Positions 46,292-53,905 are shown, counted from the first letter of the stretch. The stretch: 64,000 nt of DNA from Halomonas zincidurans B6 (GCF_000731955.1 NZ_JNCK01000001.1:1922001-1986000), one strand, 5' to 3'. The notes: generated by a model not told the origin, from the letters alone. A program made the numbers and translations.

Positions 46292-47803
46292 TTACTTGGA
46301 CGTCGGCATCGCGAACTCGGCCCCGTGCTCGATGGAGCTCGACCAACGCTGCATGATCGACTTCTGCTTGGTGTAGAAGCGCACGCCCTCCTCGCCGTAG
46401 GCGTGGGTGTCACCGAACATCGAGCGCTTCCAGCCGCCGAAGCCGTGCCAGGCCATCGGCACCGGGATCGGCACGTTGATGCCCACCATGCCGACCTGGA
46501 TGCGCCGGCCGAACTCGCGGGCCACGTTGCCGCTCTCGGTGAAGCAGCTGACGCCGTTGCCGAACTCGTGATCGTCGATCAGCTGGATGGCGGTGGCGAC
46601 ATCCGGCACTCGCACGCAGGCCAGCATCGGCCCGAAGATCTCCTCGCGGTAGATGGTCATCTCCGGGGTGACGTGATCGAACAGGGTGCCGCCCATCCAG
46701 AAGCCCTCGGCACAGCCTTCGCCGGTGGTGGTCGGGTCGAAGTCACGGCCGTCGACCACCAGCGCGGCGCCCTCGGCCACGCCCTTGTCGATGTAACCGG
46801 TGATGCGCTGGTGCGCCTGAGCCGTGACGATGGGGCCCATCTCGGCATCGAGCTCCAGGCCGTTCTTGATCTTCAGCGCCTTCGCGCGCTCGGCCAGCCG
46901 CGGCACGAGCTCATCGGCCACGTCGCCCACCAGCACCGCCACGCTGATCGCCATGCAGCGCTCGCCGGCGGAGCCGTAGGCCGCGCCGATCAGGGCATCG
47001 ACGGCCTTGTCGAGGTTGGCATCGGGCATTACCACCATGTGGTTCTTGGCGCCGCCGAGGGCCTGGACCCGCTTGCCGTGGCGGGCGCCACGCTCGTAGA
47101 TCAGGTTGGCGATCGGAGTGGAGCCGACGAACGACAGCGCTTTGACGTCGGGATGGTCGATCAGCGCCTCCACCGAGTCCTTGTCGCCCTGTACCACGTT
47201 GAACACGCCATCCGGCAGCCCGGCTCGCTTGAGCAGGTCGGCGATCAGCAGCGAGGCGCTGGGATCCAGCGGACTGGGCTTGAGGACGAAGCTATTGCCG
47301 GCGGCGATGGCCAGCGGGAACATCCACATCGGCACCATGACCGGAAAGTTGAACGGGGTGACGCCGGCCACCACGCCCAGCGGCTGGCGGGTCGTCCAGT
47401 TGTCGATGCCGGTGCTGACCTGCTCGGTGTAGTCGCCCTTGAGCAGCTGCGGGATGCCGCAGGCGAACTCAACGATGTCGATGCCGCGCGCCACCTCGCC
47501 CTGGGCATCGGTGAACACCTTGCCGTGTTCCCGAGTGACCGCCGCGGCCAGCGCGTCCTTGTGGGCATTGAGCAGCTGAAGGAACTTGAACATCACCCGC
47601 GCGCGGCGAATCGGCGGCGTATCGGCCCAGGCCGGGAAAGCGGCCCGGGCGGCGGCCACGGCGGTGTCCACATCGGCCGGGGACGCCAGGGCCACCCGGC
47701 CGGTCACCTGGCCGGTGGCCGGGTTGAAGACGTCCTGGCTCGCGCCGGACTCGCCGGCTGATATTTGCCCATTGATATAATGCTGGATGCTGGCTGTGCT
47801 CAT
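46292..47803 (-). CDS. mmsA: CoA-acylating (methyl)malonate-semialdehyde dehydrogenase (MmsA/DddC)
   Basis: A 503-residue aldehyde-dehydrogenase-superfamily enzyme converting methylmalonate or malonate semialdehyde to propionyl- or acetyl-CoA with NAD+. Hallmarks: HGKVFTDAQGEV, QPLGVVAGVTPFNFPVMVPMWMFPLAIAAGN, FVGSTPIA, the nucleophile region GSAGERCMAISV, and GGWKRSMFGD near the C-terminus. ATG 47803 has GAGG 5 nt upstream; a GTG two codons earlier is less likely. No other valine-degradation genes are present, so with the GMC partner a malonate-semialdehyde role fits better. Confidence 0.92.
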   Translation of the reverse strand: MSTASIQHYINGQISAGESGASQDVFNPATGQVTGRVALASPADVDTAVAAARAAFPAWADTPPIRRARVMFKFLQLLNAHKDALAAAVTREHGKVFTDAQGEVARGIDIVEFACGIPQLLKGDYTEQVSTGIDNWTTRQPLGVVAGVTPFNFPVMVPMWMFPLAIAAGNSFVLKPSPLDPSASLLIADLLKRAGLPDGVFNVVQGDKDSVEALIDHPDVKALSFVGSTPIANLIYERGARHGKRVQALGGAKNHMVVMPDANLDKAVDALIGAAYGSAGERCMAISVAVLVGDVADELVPRLAERAKALKIKNGLELDAEMGPIVTAQAHQRITGYIDKGVAEGAALVVDGRDFDPTTTGEGCAEGFWMGGTLFDHVTPEMTIYREEIFGPMLACVRVPDVATAIQLIDDHEFGNGVSCFTESGNVAREFGRRIQVGMVGINVPIPVPMAWHGFGGWKRSMFGDTHAYGEEGVRFYTKQKSIMQRWSSSIEHGAEFAMPTSK

Positions 47804-47929
47804 GGTCACCTCATATTGTATCGTTGGTCAGATCCGTGACAGGGGCTTTCCTGGCTTCGGAAAAGATGCCATTGGCGCCCAGACTAGCGGCATCGTCACC
47901 AGGATCAATCGAGTAATTTCTAACCGTGA

Positions 47930-47942
47930 TATAAGCTTTATA
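47930..47942. promoter_or_regulatory. candidate LysR-type T-N11-A operator
   Basis: TATAA-GCT-TTATA, a 13-bp dyad of T-N11-A form, lies in the 175-bp divergent gap between mmsA and the LysR remnant. This is where a LysR-type regulator would normally bind. The function is inferred from position and symmetry. Confidence 0.4.
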
Positions 47943-47978
47943 AATATAAAGGACGCGCGGGGAGGGAGATACGTCACC

Positions 47979-48119
47979 ATGCAGAAGCTACAGACCCTGC
48001 GTGCCTTCGTCACCGTGGCGCGGGAAGGCAACGAGACGGTCAGGCCGTCCGTGGCCTCCGAGCCGCTATGCGCGGAACCTCTGGCCGCAGCTGACCACCT
48101 ACCTGGCCATCGACAATAA
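47979..48119 (+). pseudogene. LysR-type regulator, truncated after about 18 codons
   Basis: ATG 47979 starts MQKLQTLRAFVTVAREGN, the typical first helix of a LysR DNA-binding domain. The sequence then becomes unrelated and stops at 48119. From about 48040 another frame encodes the C-terminal part of an IS66 transposase, so the regulator was cut by that element and its remainder is gone. It is divergent from mmsA, the classical place for a pathway regulator. Confidence 0.8.
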
Positions 48120-48393
48120 CGCCACCGAGAATACCATCCACCCCTTCGTCATCGGCAGGAAGGGATGGTTGTTCGCTGGTAGTCCCAAGGGCGCCGACGC
48201 CAGTGCCATGCTCTACACCCTGGTGGAAACGGCCAAGGCCAACGGCCTGGATCCCCATGCCTACCTGACCCACGTCTTCGAGCACTTGCCGCGTGCCAGG
48301 ACCGAAGACGCCGTCCGAGCCTTGCTGCCCCAGCAGCTAGCGATGGCCGATATCACGCCTTTGCCGCAATCCTGCTGATCGCCAGACGCTTAC
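48040..48393 (+). mobile_element. IS66-family transposase C-terminal fragment with right end
   Basis: The frame ending at TGA 48376-48378 reads AIDNNATENTIHPFVIGRKGWLFAGSPKGADASAMLYTLVETAKANG, the conserved C-terminal block of IS66 TnpC, then a normal C-terminus. The N-terminal roughly 400 residues and the accessory genes are missing. The sequence after the stop ends in CGCTTAC (48387-48393), consistent with an IS66 right inverted repeat (GTAAGCG inverted). A short internal gap seems present before AIDNNA. The element is inactive. Confidence 0.85.
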
Positions 48394-48411
48394 GGTTTAA
48401 CGGCGCTTACC

Positions 48412-48687
48412 ATTAAGCAACGACCGGCTGAGGTCGATGGCCGGCGCTTCATCGGCCACTGGGAGGCCGACACTGTGATCCAAGGACAAAACCAATCAGG
48501 CCTGGTCACGCTGGTCGAGCGGCGTAGCGGCTATCTGCTGGCGGCACGACTGCCCAGGATCTCGGCGGAGCTGACGAAAGCGGCCATGATACGCCTACTG
48601 AAACCTCGTCGGGGTGCGGTCCAGCCCATCAAGCTGGACAATGAGTCGGAATTCGCCGGTTGGCCCAATCAGCGAGGAAAAGAGTAA
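48412..48687 (+). mobile_element. IS30-family transposase fragment
   Basis: The open frame contains RPAEVDGRRFIGHWEADTVIQGQNQSGLVTLVERRSGYLLAARLP, the DDE domain start of IS30 transposases (GHWEADTV with the first catalytic Asp), then LLKPRRG and DNESEFAG, where the second Asp region is degenerate (DNESE for DNGTE). It stops at 48685-48687. About 90 residues of about 330 remain, with no ends visible. It lies directly beside the IS66 relic. Confidence 0.85.
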
Positions 48688-48786
48688 GGCAAGGGAAGGG
48701 TTGTCCAAAAGCATCCTGCAGTTTTCAGAGGAAGTCAGCCTGTAGGTGTGGATCAAAGTGCGGGTCAAAAACATCAAGGCAAAGAA

Positions 48787-48810
48787 TAAGCCGCTTTAAT
48801 CAGCGGCTTA
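48787..48810 (-). terminator. terminator of tRNA-Ser
   Basis: A 9-bp perfect stem TAAGCCGCT/AGCGGCTTA with a 6-nt loop, followed on the minus strand by TTCTTTG, lies 11 bp after the tRNA-Ser 3' end. Confidence 0.75.
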
Positions 48811-48821
48811 TCTATATTCTG

Positions 48822-48909
48822 TGGCGGAGGGGGAGGGATTCGAACCCTCGAAGCCTTGCGACTTACACACTTTCCAGGCGTGCTCCTTCGACCACTCGGA
48901 CACCCCTCC
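48822..48909 (-). tRNA. tRNA-Ser(GGA)
   Basis: A complete 88-nt class II tRNA with a long variable arm and encoded CCA. The acceptor GGAGGGG pairs with CCCCTCC, the discriminator is G, and the anticodon loop CTGGAAA gives GGA. The T arm GAGGG-TTCGAAT-CCCTC is perfect. It has its own promoter and terminator. Confidence 0.96.
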
Positions 48910-48961
48910 GCAGATTGTCTTGGCGAACCGAAGCCACAGCTTGTCCGTCAGAACGGCGCAC

Positions 48962-48990
48962 ATAATAACGAGCTAACCCCTCGATTGCAA
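48962..48990 (-). promoter_or_regulatory. sigma70 promoter of tRNA-Ser
   Basis: On the minus strand TTGCAA (48990-48985), a 17-bp spacer and TATTAT (48967-48962) precede the tRNA by about 50 nt. GTGCGCC follows the -10, a GC-rich discriminator as at stable-RNA promoters. Confidence 0.7.
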
Positions 48991-49003
48991 GCGGGTTTCC
49001 GGC

Positions 49004-49522
49004 TCAAGTCCGCCTGCCGACAGGACGTGCCGCATAGTCGCCGATAGCCTCGAAGCAGAGCCTATCGTCGACGTGAATCTGTTGAACGAGTTTGATGCGC
49101 CCCTTGCCGTGCGCATCCAGCTGCGCCGCGAAACGCGTAGGCTCTTCAGGCTCCGCCGCACGACACGAAAGCCGGTAGTCAGCCGTGACCGGGGCCAGAA
49201 AACGTTGTGTCGCCTCGGCGATGACGACATCGCGACGAAAACCTCGTGCGCGCAGCCAGAGCGTTGTCCAGCACCACCCCAGCAATGTCGACTGTGCCAT
49301 CAGCGAACCGCCGAAGCCGGTTCCCTTGTCATTGAGGTTGGGTGCGAGATATACATCGCAAAGCAGCGTGGCGTCCTGCCAGTAAAGGCGCTGCATGCCG
49401 AAACGCCCCGCCATCGGTATTGCCGTCTCGAGCCACTGCTGAAAAAGCAGCAGATCGTCTTGCTGCCCTGGTTCTGGCAACGCCAACGACGGGTAGGCCG
49501 TGCCGGGCTCGCGCCCCGCCAT
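49004..49522 (-). CDS. YiiD C-terminal-type putative thioesterase
   Basis: A 172-residue protein with a hot-dog-fold thioesterase pattern. It has FQQWLETAIPMAGRFGMQRLYW, then LAPNLNDKGTGFGGSLMAQSTLLGWCWTTLWL, typical of the thioesterase domain found at the C-terminus of YiiD. ATG 49522 overlaps the stop of the nitroreductase gene (ATGA), so the two are coupled. The frame is open upstream within the nitroreductase gene but unrelated. The substrate, presumably an acyl-thioester, is unknown. Confidence 0.82.
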   Translation of the reverse strand: MAGREPGTAYPSLALPEPGQQDDLLLFQQWLETAIPMAGRFGMQRLYWQDATLLCDVYLAPNLNDKGTGFGGSLMAQSTLLGWCWTTLWLRARGFRRDVVIAEATQRFLAPVTADYRLSCRAAEPEEPTRFAAQLDAHGKGRIKLVQQIHVDDRLCFEAIGDYAARPVGRRT

Positions 49523-50082
49523 CAGCTCCAGCACTCGACAAAATCGGCCGGATCGCGCACCGGTGGCGTCCTGAAGCGCCCCCCGGGCTGGCCCAGGTAG
49601 ATGAAGCCGACGATCGCGTCGTGCTCGGCCAACCCCAGCCCTTCGCGCACCACGGGGTCGAACGCGAAGCTGCCGGTGCGCCACATCGCCCCGAGTCCCT
49701 GCGCCTGGGCGGCCAGGACGATAGCATGGGCGGCACATCCAGCCGACAATACCTGCTCGATGGGCGGCACCTTGGCCAGATCCGGCGTCACCCGGGCGAT
49801 CACGGCGATGATCAGCGGCGCCCGCTTGGGCTTCTTGCGCGTGGATTCCAGCTGTTTCTCGTCGGCTTGGGGATTACTGTGCGCCTCGCTCTCGGCGAAC
49901 AGCTCGCCCAGGCGATCAAGCCCGGTGCCACTGAACTCGATGAATCGCCACGGCATCAGCTCCTTGTGATCCGGCGCGCGCAACGCCGCACGGTAGAGCG
50001 CGTCGAGCTGTTCGCGGTCCGGCACCGGACCGGCCAGCTTGCCCATCGAGCTGCGTTCGTGGAGCAGCGTCATCGCTTCCAT
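49522..50082 (-). CDS. nitroreductase family protein (YdjA-like)
   Basis: A 186-residue FMN enzyme. The start MEAMTLLHERSSMGKLAGPVPDREQLDALYRAALRAPDHKELMPWRFIEF follows E. coli YdjA, including the FMN-binding R-S and APDHK elements. GLGAMWRTGSF and AIVGFIYLGQPGGR complete the domain. GAGGAA 7 nt upstream supports ATG 50082; an in-frame start eight codons earlier has none. It is translationally coupled to the thioesterase gene downstream. The physiological substrate is unknown. Confidence 0.9.
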   Translation of the reverse strand: MEAMTLLHERSSMGKLAGPVPDREQLDALYRAALRAPDHKELMPWRFIEFSGTGLDRLGELFAESEAHSNPQADEKQLESTRKKPKRAPLIIAVIARVTPDLAKVPPIEQVLSAGCAAHAIVLAAQAQGLGAMWRTGSFAFDPVVREGLGLAEHDAIVGFIYLGQPGGRFRTPPVRDPADFVECWS

Positions 50083-50138
50083 GGCAGATTCCTCAAACGA
50101 GACCATGTCTCAGTGACTGGGCACCTTACCGCAACTGT

Positions 50139-50972
50139 TCACTGCCGCGCCAGCCGCAACGGCTCGGGCGGCCGTTCACCCGGCGTGCCCCGCCAAGGAC
50201 TGATATCGAGCCCACCGCGGCGCACATAGCGCGCCAGCACCAGCAACTTCTCGGGACGCACGCACGCCATGAGGTCGGTAAAAATGTGCTCGACGCAATG
50301 TTCATGGAAGTCCTGATGCTGGCGATAGCCCACCAGATACTTGAGCAGCCCCTCGCGGTCGATTCTCGGGCCACGGTAGCGAATCATCACGCTCCCCCAG
50401 TCAGGCTGGCCGGTCACCGGACAGTTGGATTTGAGCAGGTGCGAATAGAGGCTCTCCTCGACGATGCCCTGCCCCGCAGCCAACAGCTCGGGGCACGGTG
50501 AGTAGTCGCTGATCGCGATATCCAGATCGTCGAGACACTCCCCGGGCAACCGCCGCGGCATCAGCAGCGGGTCGTCGACCGCGAGCAGCTCGACGGATAC
50601 CGCGCCGCCGGCCGCCGCCGACAGATCAGCCGTGAGCGTATCGCGCACCGCATTCGCGTCCGCGAAACGGCTCTGGTTGAAGCTGTTGAGATAGAGCTTC
50701 CACGACTTGGATTCGATCAGCCGTGGCGTATCCGCCGGCAGGCGAAAGCGCGCCACGGCCACCAGCGGTTTGCCACGCGCATTGAGCCAGGAAAGCTCGT
50801 AGGCATGCCATTCGTCTTCGCCGACGAAGGGCAGCCGCTCCTCGGCGATTCCCAGCGGCGCACGGTTGGCGGCCCGGGCAATCGGGTACAAAAGCGTGGG
50901 ATCGTAATGCTCGGGGTAGCTGGACTCACGTCCCAACGGGGCGCCTGCGAGGGTCTCGGGGCGATTCATCAT
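50139..50972 (-). CDS. queF: NADPH-dependent 7-cyano-7-deazaguanine reductase QueF
   Basis: A 277-residue, two-domain (E. coli type) reductase of the nitrile preQ0 to the amine preQ1 in queuosine synthesis. Motifs: the substrate-binding ESKSWKLYLNSFNQSRF at 88-103, nucleophile Cys184 in KSNCPVTGQPDWGS with Asp191, and the C-terminal ending LDISPWRG. The start with GAGG 5 nt upstream is ATG 50972; the next codon is also ATG. It lies 7 bp after an ABC exporter permease gene and is likely part of the same transcript. Confidence 0.95.
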   Translation of the reverse strand: MMNRPETLAGAPLGRESSYPEHYDPTLLYPIARAANRAPLGIAEERLPFVGEDEWHAYELSWLNARGKPLVAVARFRLPADTPRLIESKSWKLYLNSFNQSRFADANAVRDTLTADLSAAAGGAVSVELLAVDDPLLMPRRLPGECLDDLDIAISDYSPCPELLAAGQGIVEESLYSHLLKSNCPVTGQPDWGSVMIRYRGPRIDREGLLKYLVGYRQHQDFHEHCVEHIFTDLMACVRPEKLLVLARYVRRGGLDISPWRGTPGERPPEPLRLARQ

Positions 50973-50979
50973 GTGTACC

Positions 50980-51753
50980 TCAACTGCGTATGCCTTTGCC
51001 GCGCTCCAGCATCCACAATGCCAGCGCGAAGAACGCCACGATGAAGACCGCAATGGCGACCAGCGCCCCCGCCACCGGGATGTCGGATACGCCGAGGATG
51101 CCGTAGCGGAAGGCGTTGACCATGTACAGGATGGGGTTGACCATCGACACGCCCTGCCAGAAGTCCGGCAACATGTCGATCGAGTAGAACACGCCACCCA
51201 GGTAGGTCAGCGGCGTGAGCACGAAGATCGGCACGATCGAGATATCGTCGAACTTGTGCGCCAGCAGCGCGTTGACGAAGCCGCCGATGGAAAACAGCGC
51301 GGCGGTCATTGTCACCACGCCGAGCGTTACCAGCGGATGATGGATCGACAGATCCGTGAAGAAGAACGACACAGCGGTGACGATCACACCCACGCCCAGC
51401 CCGCGCGCCATGCCGCCGAGCACGAAACCGGCGAGGATCACCCAGTTGGGCATCGGCGAGACCATCATCTCCTCGACGGAGCGCTGAAACTTGTTGGAGA
51501 AGAACGACGAGGCGACGTTGGAATAGCTGTTGGTGATCACCGACATCATGATCAATCCCGGAACGATGTACGCCATATAGCTGAAACCGTCCATCTCGCC
51601 GATGCGCGAGCCGATCAGATTGCCGAAGATGATGAAATACATGGTCATGGTGATCGACGGCGGCAATAGGGTCTGCGGCCAGATTCGCGTGAAGCGGCGC
51701 ACCTCCTTGATCACCAGCGTCCATAGCGAGACCAGAATCTGACGGGGGTTCAT
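50980..51753 (-). CDS. ABC-2 type exporter permease (YadH-like)
   Basis: A 257-residue membrane protein with six helices. The pattern ETR-like start, SYMAYIVPGLIMMSVITNSYSNVASSFFSNKFQRSVEEMMVSPM, LTPLTYLGGVFYSIDMLPDFWQGVSMVNPILYMVNAFRYGILG is typical of the YadH/NodJ group of ABC-2 permeases. It overlaps the ATPase gene upstream by 4 nt. The substrate is unknown; YadGH-type exporters have been proposed for lipids, polysaccharides or drugs. Confidence 0.92.
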   Translation of the reverse strand: MNPRQILVSLWTLVIKEVRRFTRIWPQTLLPPSITMTMYFIIFGNLIGSRIGEMDGFSYMAYIVPGLIMMSVITNSYSNVASSFFSNKFQRSVEEMMVSPMPNWVILAGFVLGGMARGLGVGVIVTAVSFFFTDLSIHHPLVTLGVVTMTAALFSIGGFVNALLAHKFDDISIVPIFVLTPLTYLGGVFYSIDMLPDFWQGVSMVNPILYMVNAFRYGILGVSDIPVAGALVAIAVFIVAFFALALWMLERGKGIRS

Positions 51754-52718
51754 TTGGCGATTTCCTCGTCGGCGACCTTGGCCGGGCGCGACGCGGCGTT
51801 GTCGCTTTCCACCATCGACACGAACAACTCCTCGAGCCGGTTGGCCCGGTTGCGCATCGAGACGACCTCGACACCCTGCGCCGATAGCTGCGAGAAAGCG
51901 TCATTGAGACGCTGTCCCTTGTGCAGGCCGAGTGACAGTTGCGAGGCCTCGACCTGTTCGACTTCGAAGCCCTCGAGGGCCGGCGCGGCGACGATCGGTC
52001 GCGCCAGATCGAGCAGGAAGGTCTCGGTGTCGAGCTCGGTCAATAGATCGCGCACCGAGGTATTCTTGACGATTTCGCCATTATTGATGATGGCGATGTT
52101 GCGGCACAGGCTCTCGGCCTCTTCGAGATAATGCGTGGTGAGGATGATGGTGGTGCCTTCGTCACGGTTGATCCGCCGCATGTATTCCCACATGCTGCGC
52201 CGCAGTTCGATATCAACGCCGGCCGTGGGCTCGTCGAGGATCAGCAACCGCGGGCGGTGGATCAGCGCGCGAGCGATCATCAGGCGACGCTTCATGCCCC
52301 CGGACAGCATGCGCGCCGGGCCATTGCGCTTGTCCCATAGCCCCAACTCCTTGAGCAGCTGATCGCAACGCGGCTTGGCCTCGCGTAGCGACATGCCGTA
52401 GTAGCCGGCCTGGGCGAGGATGATGTCCTCGACCTTCTCGAACTGGGAAAAGTTGAATTCCTGCGGTACCACGCCCAGGTGGTACTTGGCCTTGGGGAAA
52501 TCACGATCGATGTCGATGCCGTAGATCGATACCTTGCCGGCGGTCTTCTGCACCAACGAGCAGACGATCCCCAGGGTGGTGGACTTGCCCGCCCCGTTAG
52601 GCCCCAGCAAGGCGAAGAAGTCGCCCTCGGGAACGTCCAGATCGATCCCTTTCAGGGCATGGAAACCGTTGCCGTAGACTTTCGTGAGTCCACGGATGGA
52701 AAGTGCAGGCTTCGCCAT
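51750..52718 (-). CDS. ABC transporter ATP-binding protein (YadG-like)
   Basis: A 322-residue ATPase: Walker A GPNGAGKSTTLGI near residue 39-51, Q-loop VPQEFNFSQF, signature MLSGGMKRRLMIARAL, Walker B LLILDEPTAGVDIELR and switch His TTHYLEEAE. The C-terminal roughly 90 residues are a DrrA-like regulatory region. With the permease directly downstream it forms a complete exporter. Both precede queF on the same strand. The upstream 160 bp hold the operon promoter and separate it from the tRNA array. Confidence 0.93.
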   Translation of the reverse strand: MAKPALSIRGLTKVYGNGFHALKGIDLDVPEGDFFALLGPNGAGKSTTLGIVCSLVQKTAGKVSIYGIDIDRDFPKAKYHLGVVPQEFNFSQFEKVEDIILAQAGYYGMSLREAKPRCDQLLKELGLWDKRNGPARMLSGGMKRRLMIARALIHRPRLLILDEPTAGVDIELRRSMWEYMRRINRDEGTTIILTTHYLEEAESLCRNIAIINNGEIVKNTSVRDLLTELDTETFLLDLARPIVAAPALEGFEVEQVEASQLSLGLHKGQRLNDAFSQLSAQGVEVVSMRNRANRLEELFVSMVESDNAASRPAKVADEEIAK

Positions 52719-52882
52719 CGAACGCCCCTTTCATCGGTCAATCGTCGAACACGCCTAACCATTCCGATTAGCGTGACAAAGAACTACTACATGAGGTCGT
52801 TGCAGCGAAAATCAACAGCACACATGCCGTGAGCGGGTTCGGCAAGCGCCGATACCCCTGCAGCCAGGAAAATAGGAAAGAT

Positions 52883-52987
52883 TGGAGCGGGAAACGAGAT
52901 CGACGGGGCGGCCTTCCGCCGGACCGGCGTGCCGGCTCCCGACCCTCGCCTTGGCAAGGCGATGCTCTACCACTGAGCTATTCCCGC
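52883..52987 (-). pseudogene. tRNA-Gly(GCC) interrupted by a 30-nt insertion in the T arm
   Basis: The acceptor, D arm and anticodon arm (GCC) are identical to the intact copy at 53102-53176. The T loop TTCGAA is replaced by 36 nt that hold two small hairpins (CCGGC/GCCGG and GGCGG/CCGCC), giving 105 nt in place of 75. One T-stem pair is also lost (CTCC becomes CTCG). CCA and the acceptor pairing remain. Without a T loop it should not fold as a normal tRNA, so it is called a pseudogene, though the rest is intact. Confidence 0.85.
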
Positions 52988-53010
52988 TTGGAGAGGACTG
53001 GCGATGCAAG

Positions 53011-53086
53011 TGGCGTCCCGTAGGGGGTTCGAACCCCTGTTACTGCCGTGAAAGGGCAGTGTCCTAGGCCACTAGACGAACGGGAC
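53011..53086 (-). tRNA. tRNA-Glu(TTC), copy 1
   Basis: A complete 76-nt tRNA with CCA. The acceptor GTCCCGT pairs with ACGGGAC. The anticodon loop CTTTCAC gives TTC, within stem CTGCC/GGCAG. The T arm is AGGGG-TTCGAAC-CCCCT. It differs from copy 2 at paired positions in a compensated way, so both appear functional. Confidence 0.96.
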
Positions 53087-53101
53087 ACGCTTAGCGAAAA
53101 C

Positions 53102-53176
53102 TGGAGCGGGAAAGGAGATTCGAACTCCCGACCCTCGCCTTGGCAAGGCGATGCTCTACCACTGAGCTATTCCCGC
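53102..53176 (-). tRNA. tRNA-Gly(GCC), intact copy
   Basis: A 75-nt tRNA with CCA. The acceptor GCGGGAA pairs with TTCCCGC, the anticodon loop is TTGCCAA, and the T loop is TTCGAAT. The T-stem includes one G-T pair. The sequence matches typical gammaproteobacterial tRNA-Gly(GCC). It is the functional counterpart of the interrupted copy. Confidence 0.97.
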
Positions 53177-53212
53177 ACTGGTTTTCACCGATTCCGAACA
53201 CCTGCGACGAAG

Positions 53213-53288
53213 TGGCGTCCCATAGGGGGTTCGAACCCCTGTTACCGCCGTGAAAGGGCGGTGTCCTGGACCACTAGACGAATGGGAC
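53213..53288 (-). tRNA. tRNA-Glu(TTC), copy 2
   Basis: A complete 76-nt tRNA with CCA. The acceptor GTCCCAT pairs with ATGGGAC; anticodon TTC lies within stem CCGCC/GGCGG. It is the first tRNA of the Glu-Gly-Glu-Gly transcript, about 23 nt after the predicted start site. Confidence 0.96.
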
Positions 53289-53316
53289 GCATGCCTGCCT
53301 CGTCGAGGTGGCGCGT

Positions 53317-53345
53317 ATATTAATTAGCCCGCCTGGGGGTGTCAA
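53317..53345 (-). promoter_or_regulatory. sigma70 promoter of the tRNA Glu/Gly array
   Basis: On the minus strand TTGACA (53345-53340), a 17-bp spacer and TAATAT (53322-53317) are followed by ACGCGCC, a GC-rich discriminator typical of stringently controlled stable-RNA promoters. It has the same boxes and spacer as the tRNA-Met promoter. Confidence 0.8.
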
Positions 53346-53473
53346 GCCGCCATCGCGCCACCGGGCGACTATGCTGTAATCCGGCGCAGCCGGCTACTGC
53401 GGGGCTGGCATAGCGAGCTTGGTCTGTTGTCTCATGAGCATCGAAACCACGAACACCCTGCGAGGAGGAAGGC

Positions 53474-53875
53474 ATGCGCAACAAACTGCACAAAAGCGAC
53501 GCCGAATGGCGCCAGCAGCTGACCCGGGAACAATACCGGGTAACCCGCGAGAAAGGCACCGAGCCGCCGTTCAGCGGCGATCATCAGGTCAGCGACGAAC
53601 AGGGCATCTATCATTGCGTCTGCTGTGGCGCGGCGCTGTTCGAGAACGAGCACAAGTTCGATTCCGGTTGCGGCTGGCCAAGCTTCGACCGCCCGCTCGG
53701 CAAGGGCTCGGTCGAGGAGAACTTCGACGAGTCCCATGGCATGCGGCGCACCGAAGTCGTCTGCTCGCACTGCGATGCCCACCTCGGCCACGTCTTTCCC
53801 GATGGCCCGCCACAGACCACCGGGCAGCGCTACTGCATCAACTCGGTGGCGCTGGATTTCCATCCCGACGAGTGA
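53474..53875 (+). CDS. msrB: peptide-methionine (R)-S-oxide reductase MsrB
   Basis: A 133-residue enzyme repairing methionine-R-sulfoxide in proteins. Zinc ligands are Cys48/Cys51 (CVCC) and Cys97/Cys100 (CSHC). The catalytic Cys121 is in RYCINSVAL, and FDSGCGWPSF provides the resolving Cys66. LGHVFPDGP is also typical. GAGGAAGG lies 6 nt before the ATG. It stands alone between the tRNA array and the YlqF-type GTPase gene. Confidence 0.96.
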   Translation: MRNKLHKSDAEWRQQLTREQYRVTREKGTEPPFSGDHQVSDEQGIYHCVCCGAALFENEHKFDSGCGWPSFDRPLGKGSVEENFDESHGMRRTEVVCSHCDAHLGHVFPDGPPQTTGQRYCINSVALDFHPDE

Positions 53876-53905
53876 TCCCTGCAAGGCGCCTTCGGGCGCC
53901 CGGCT

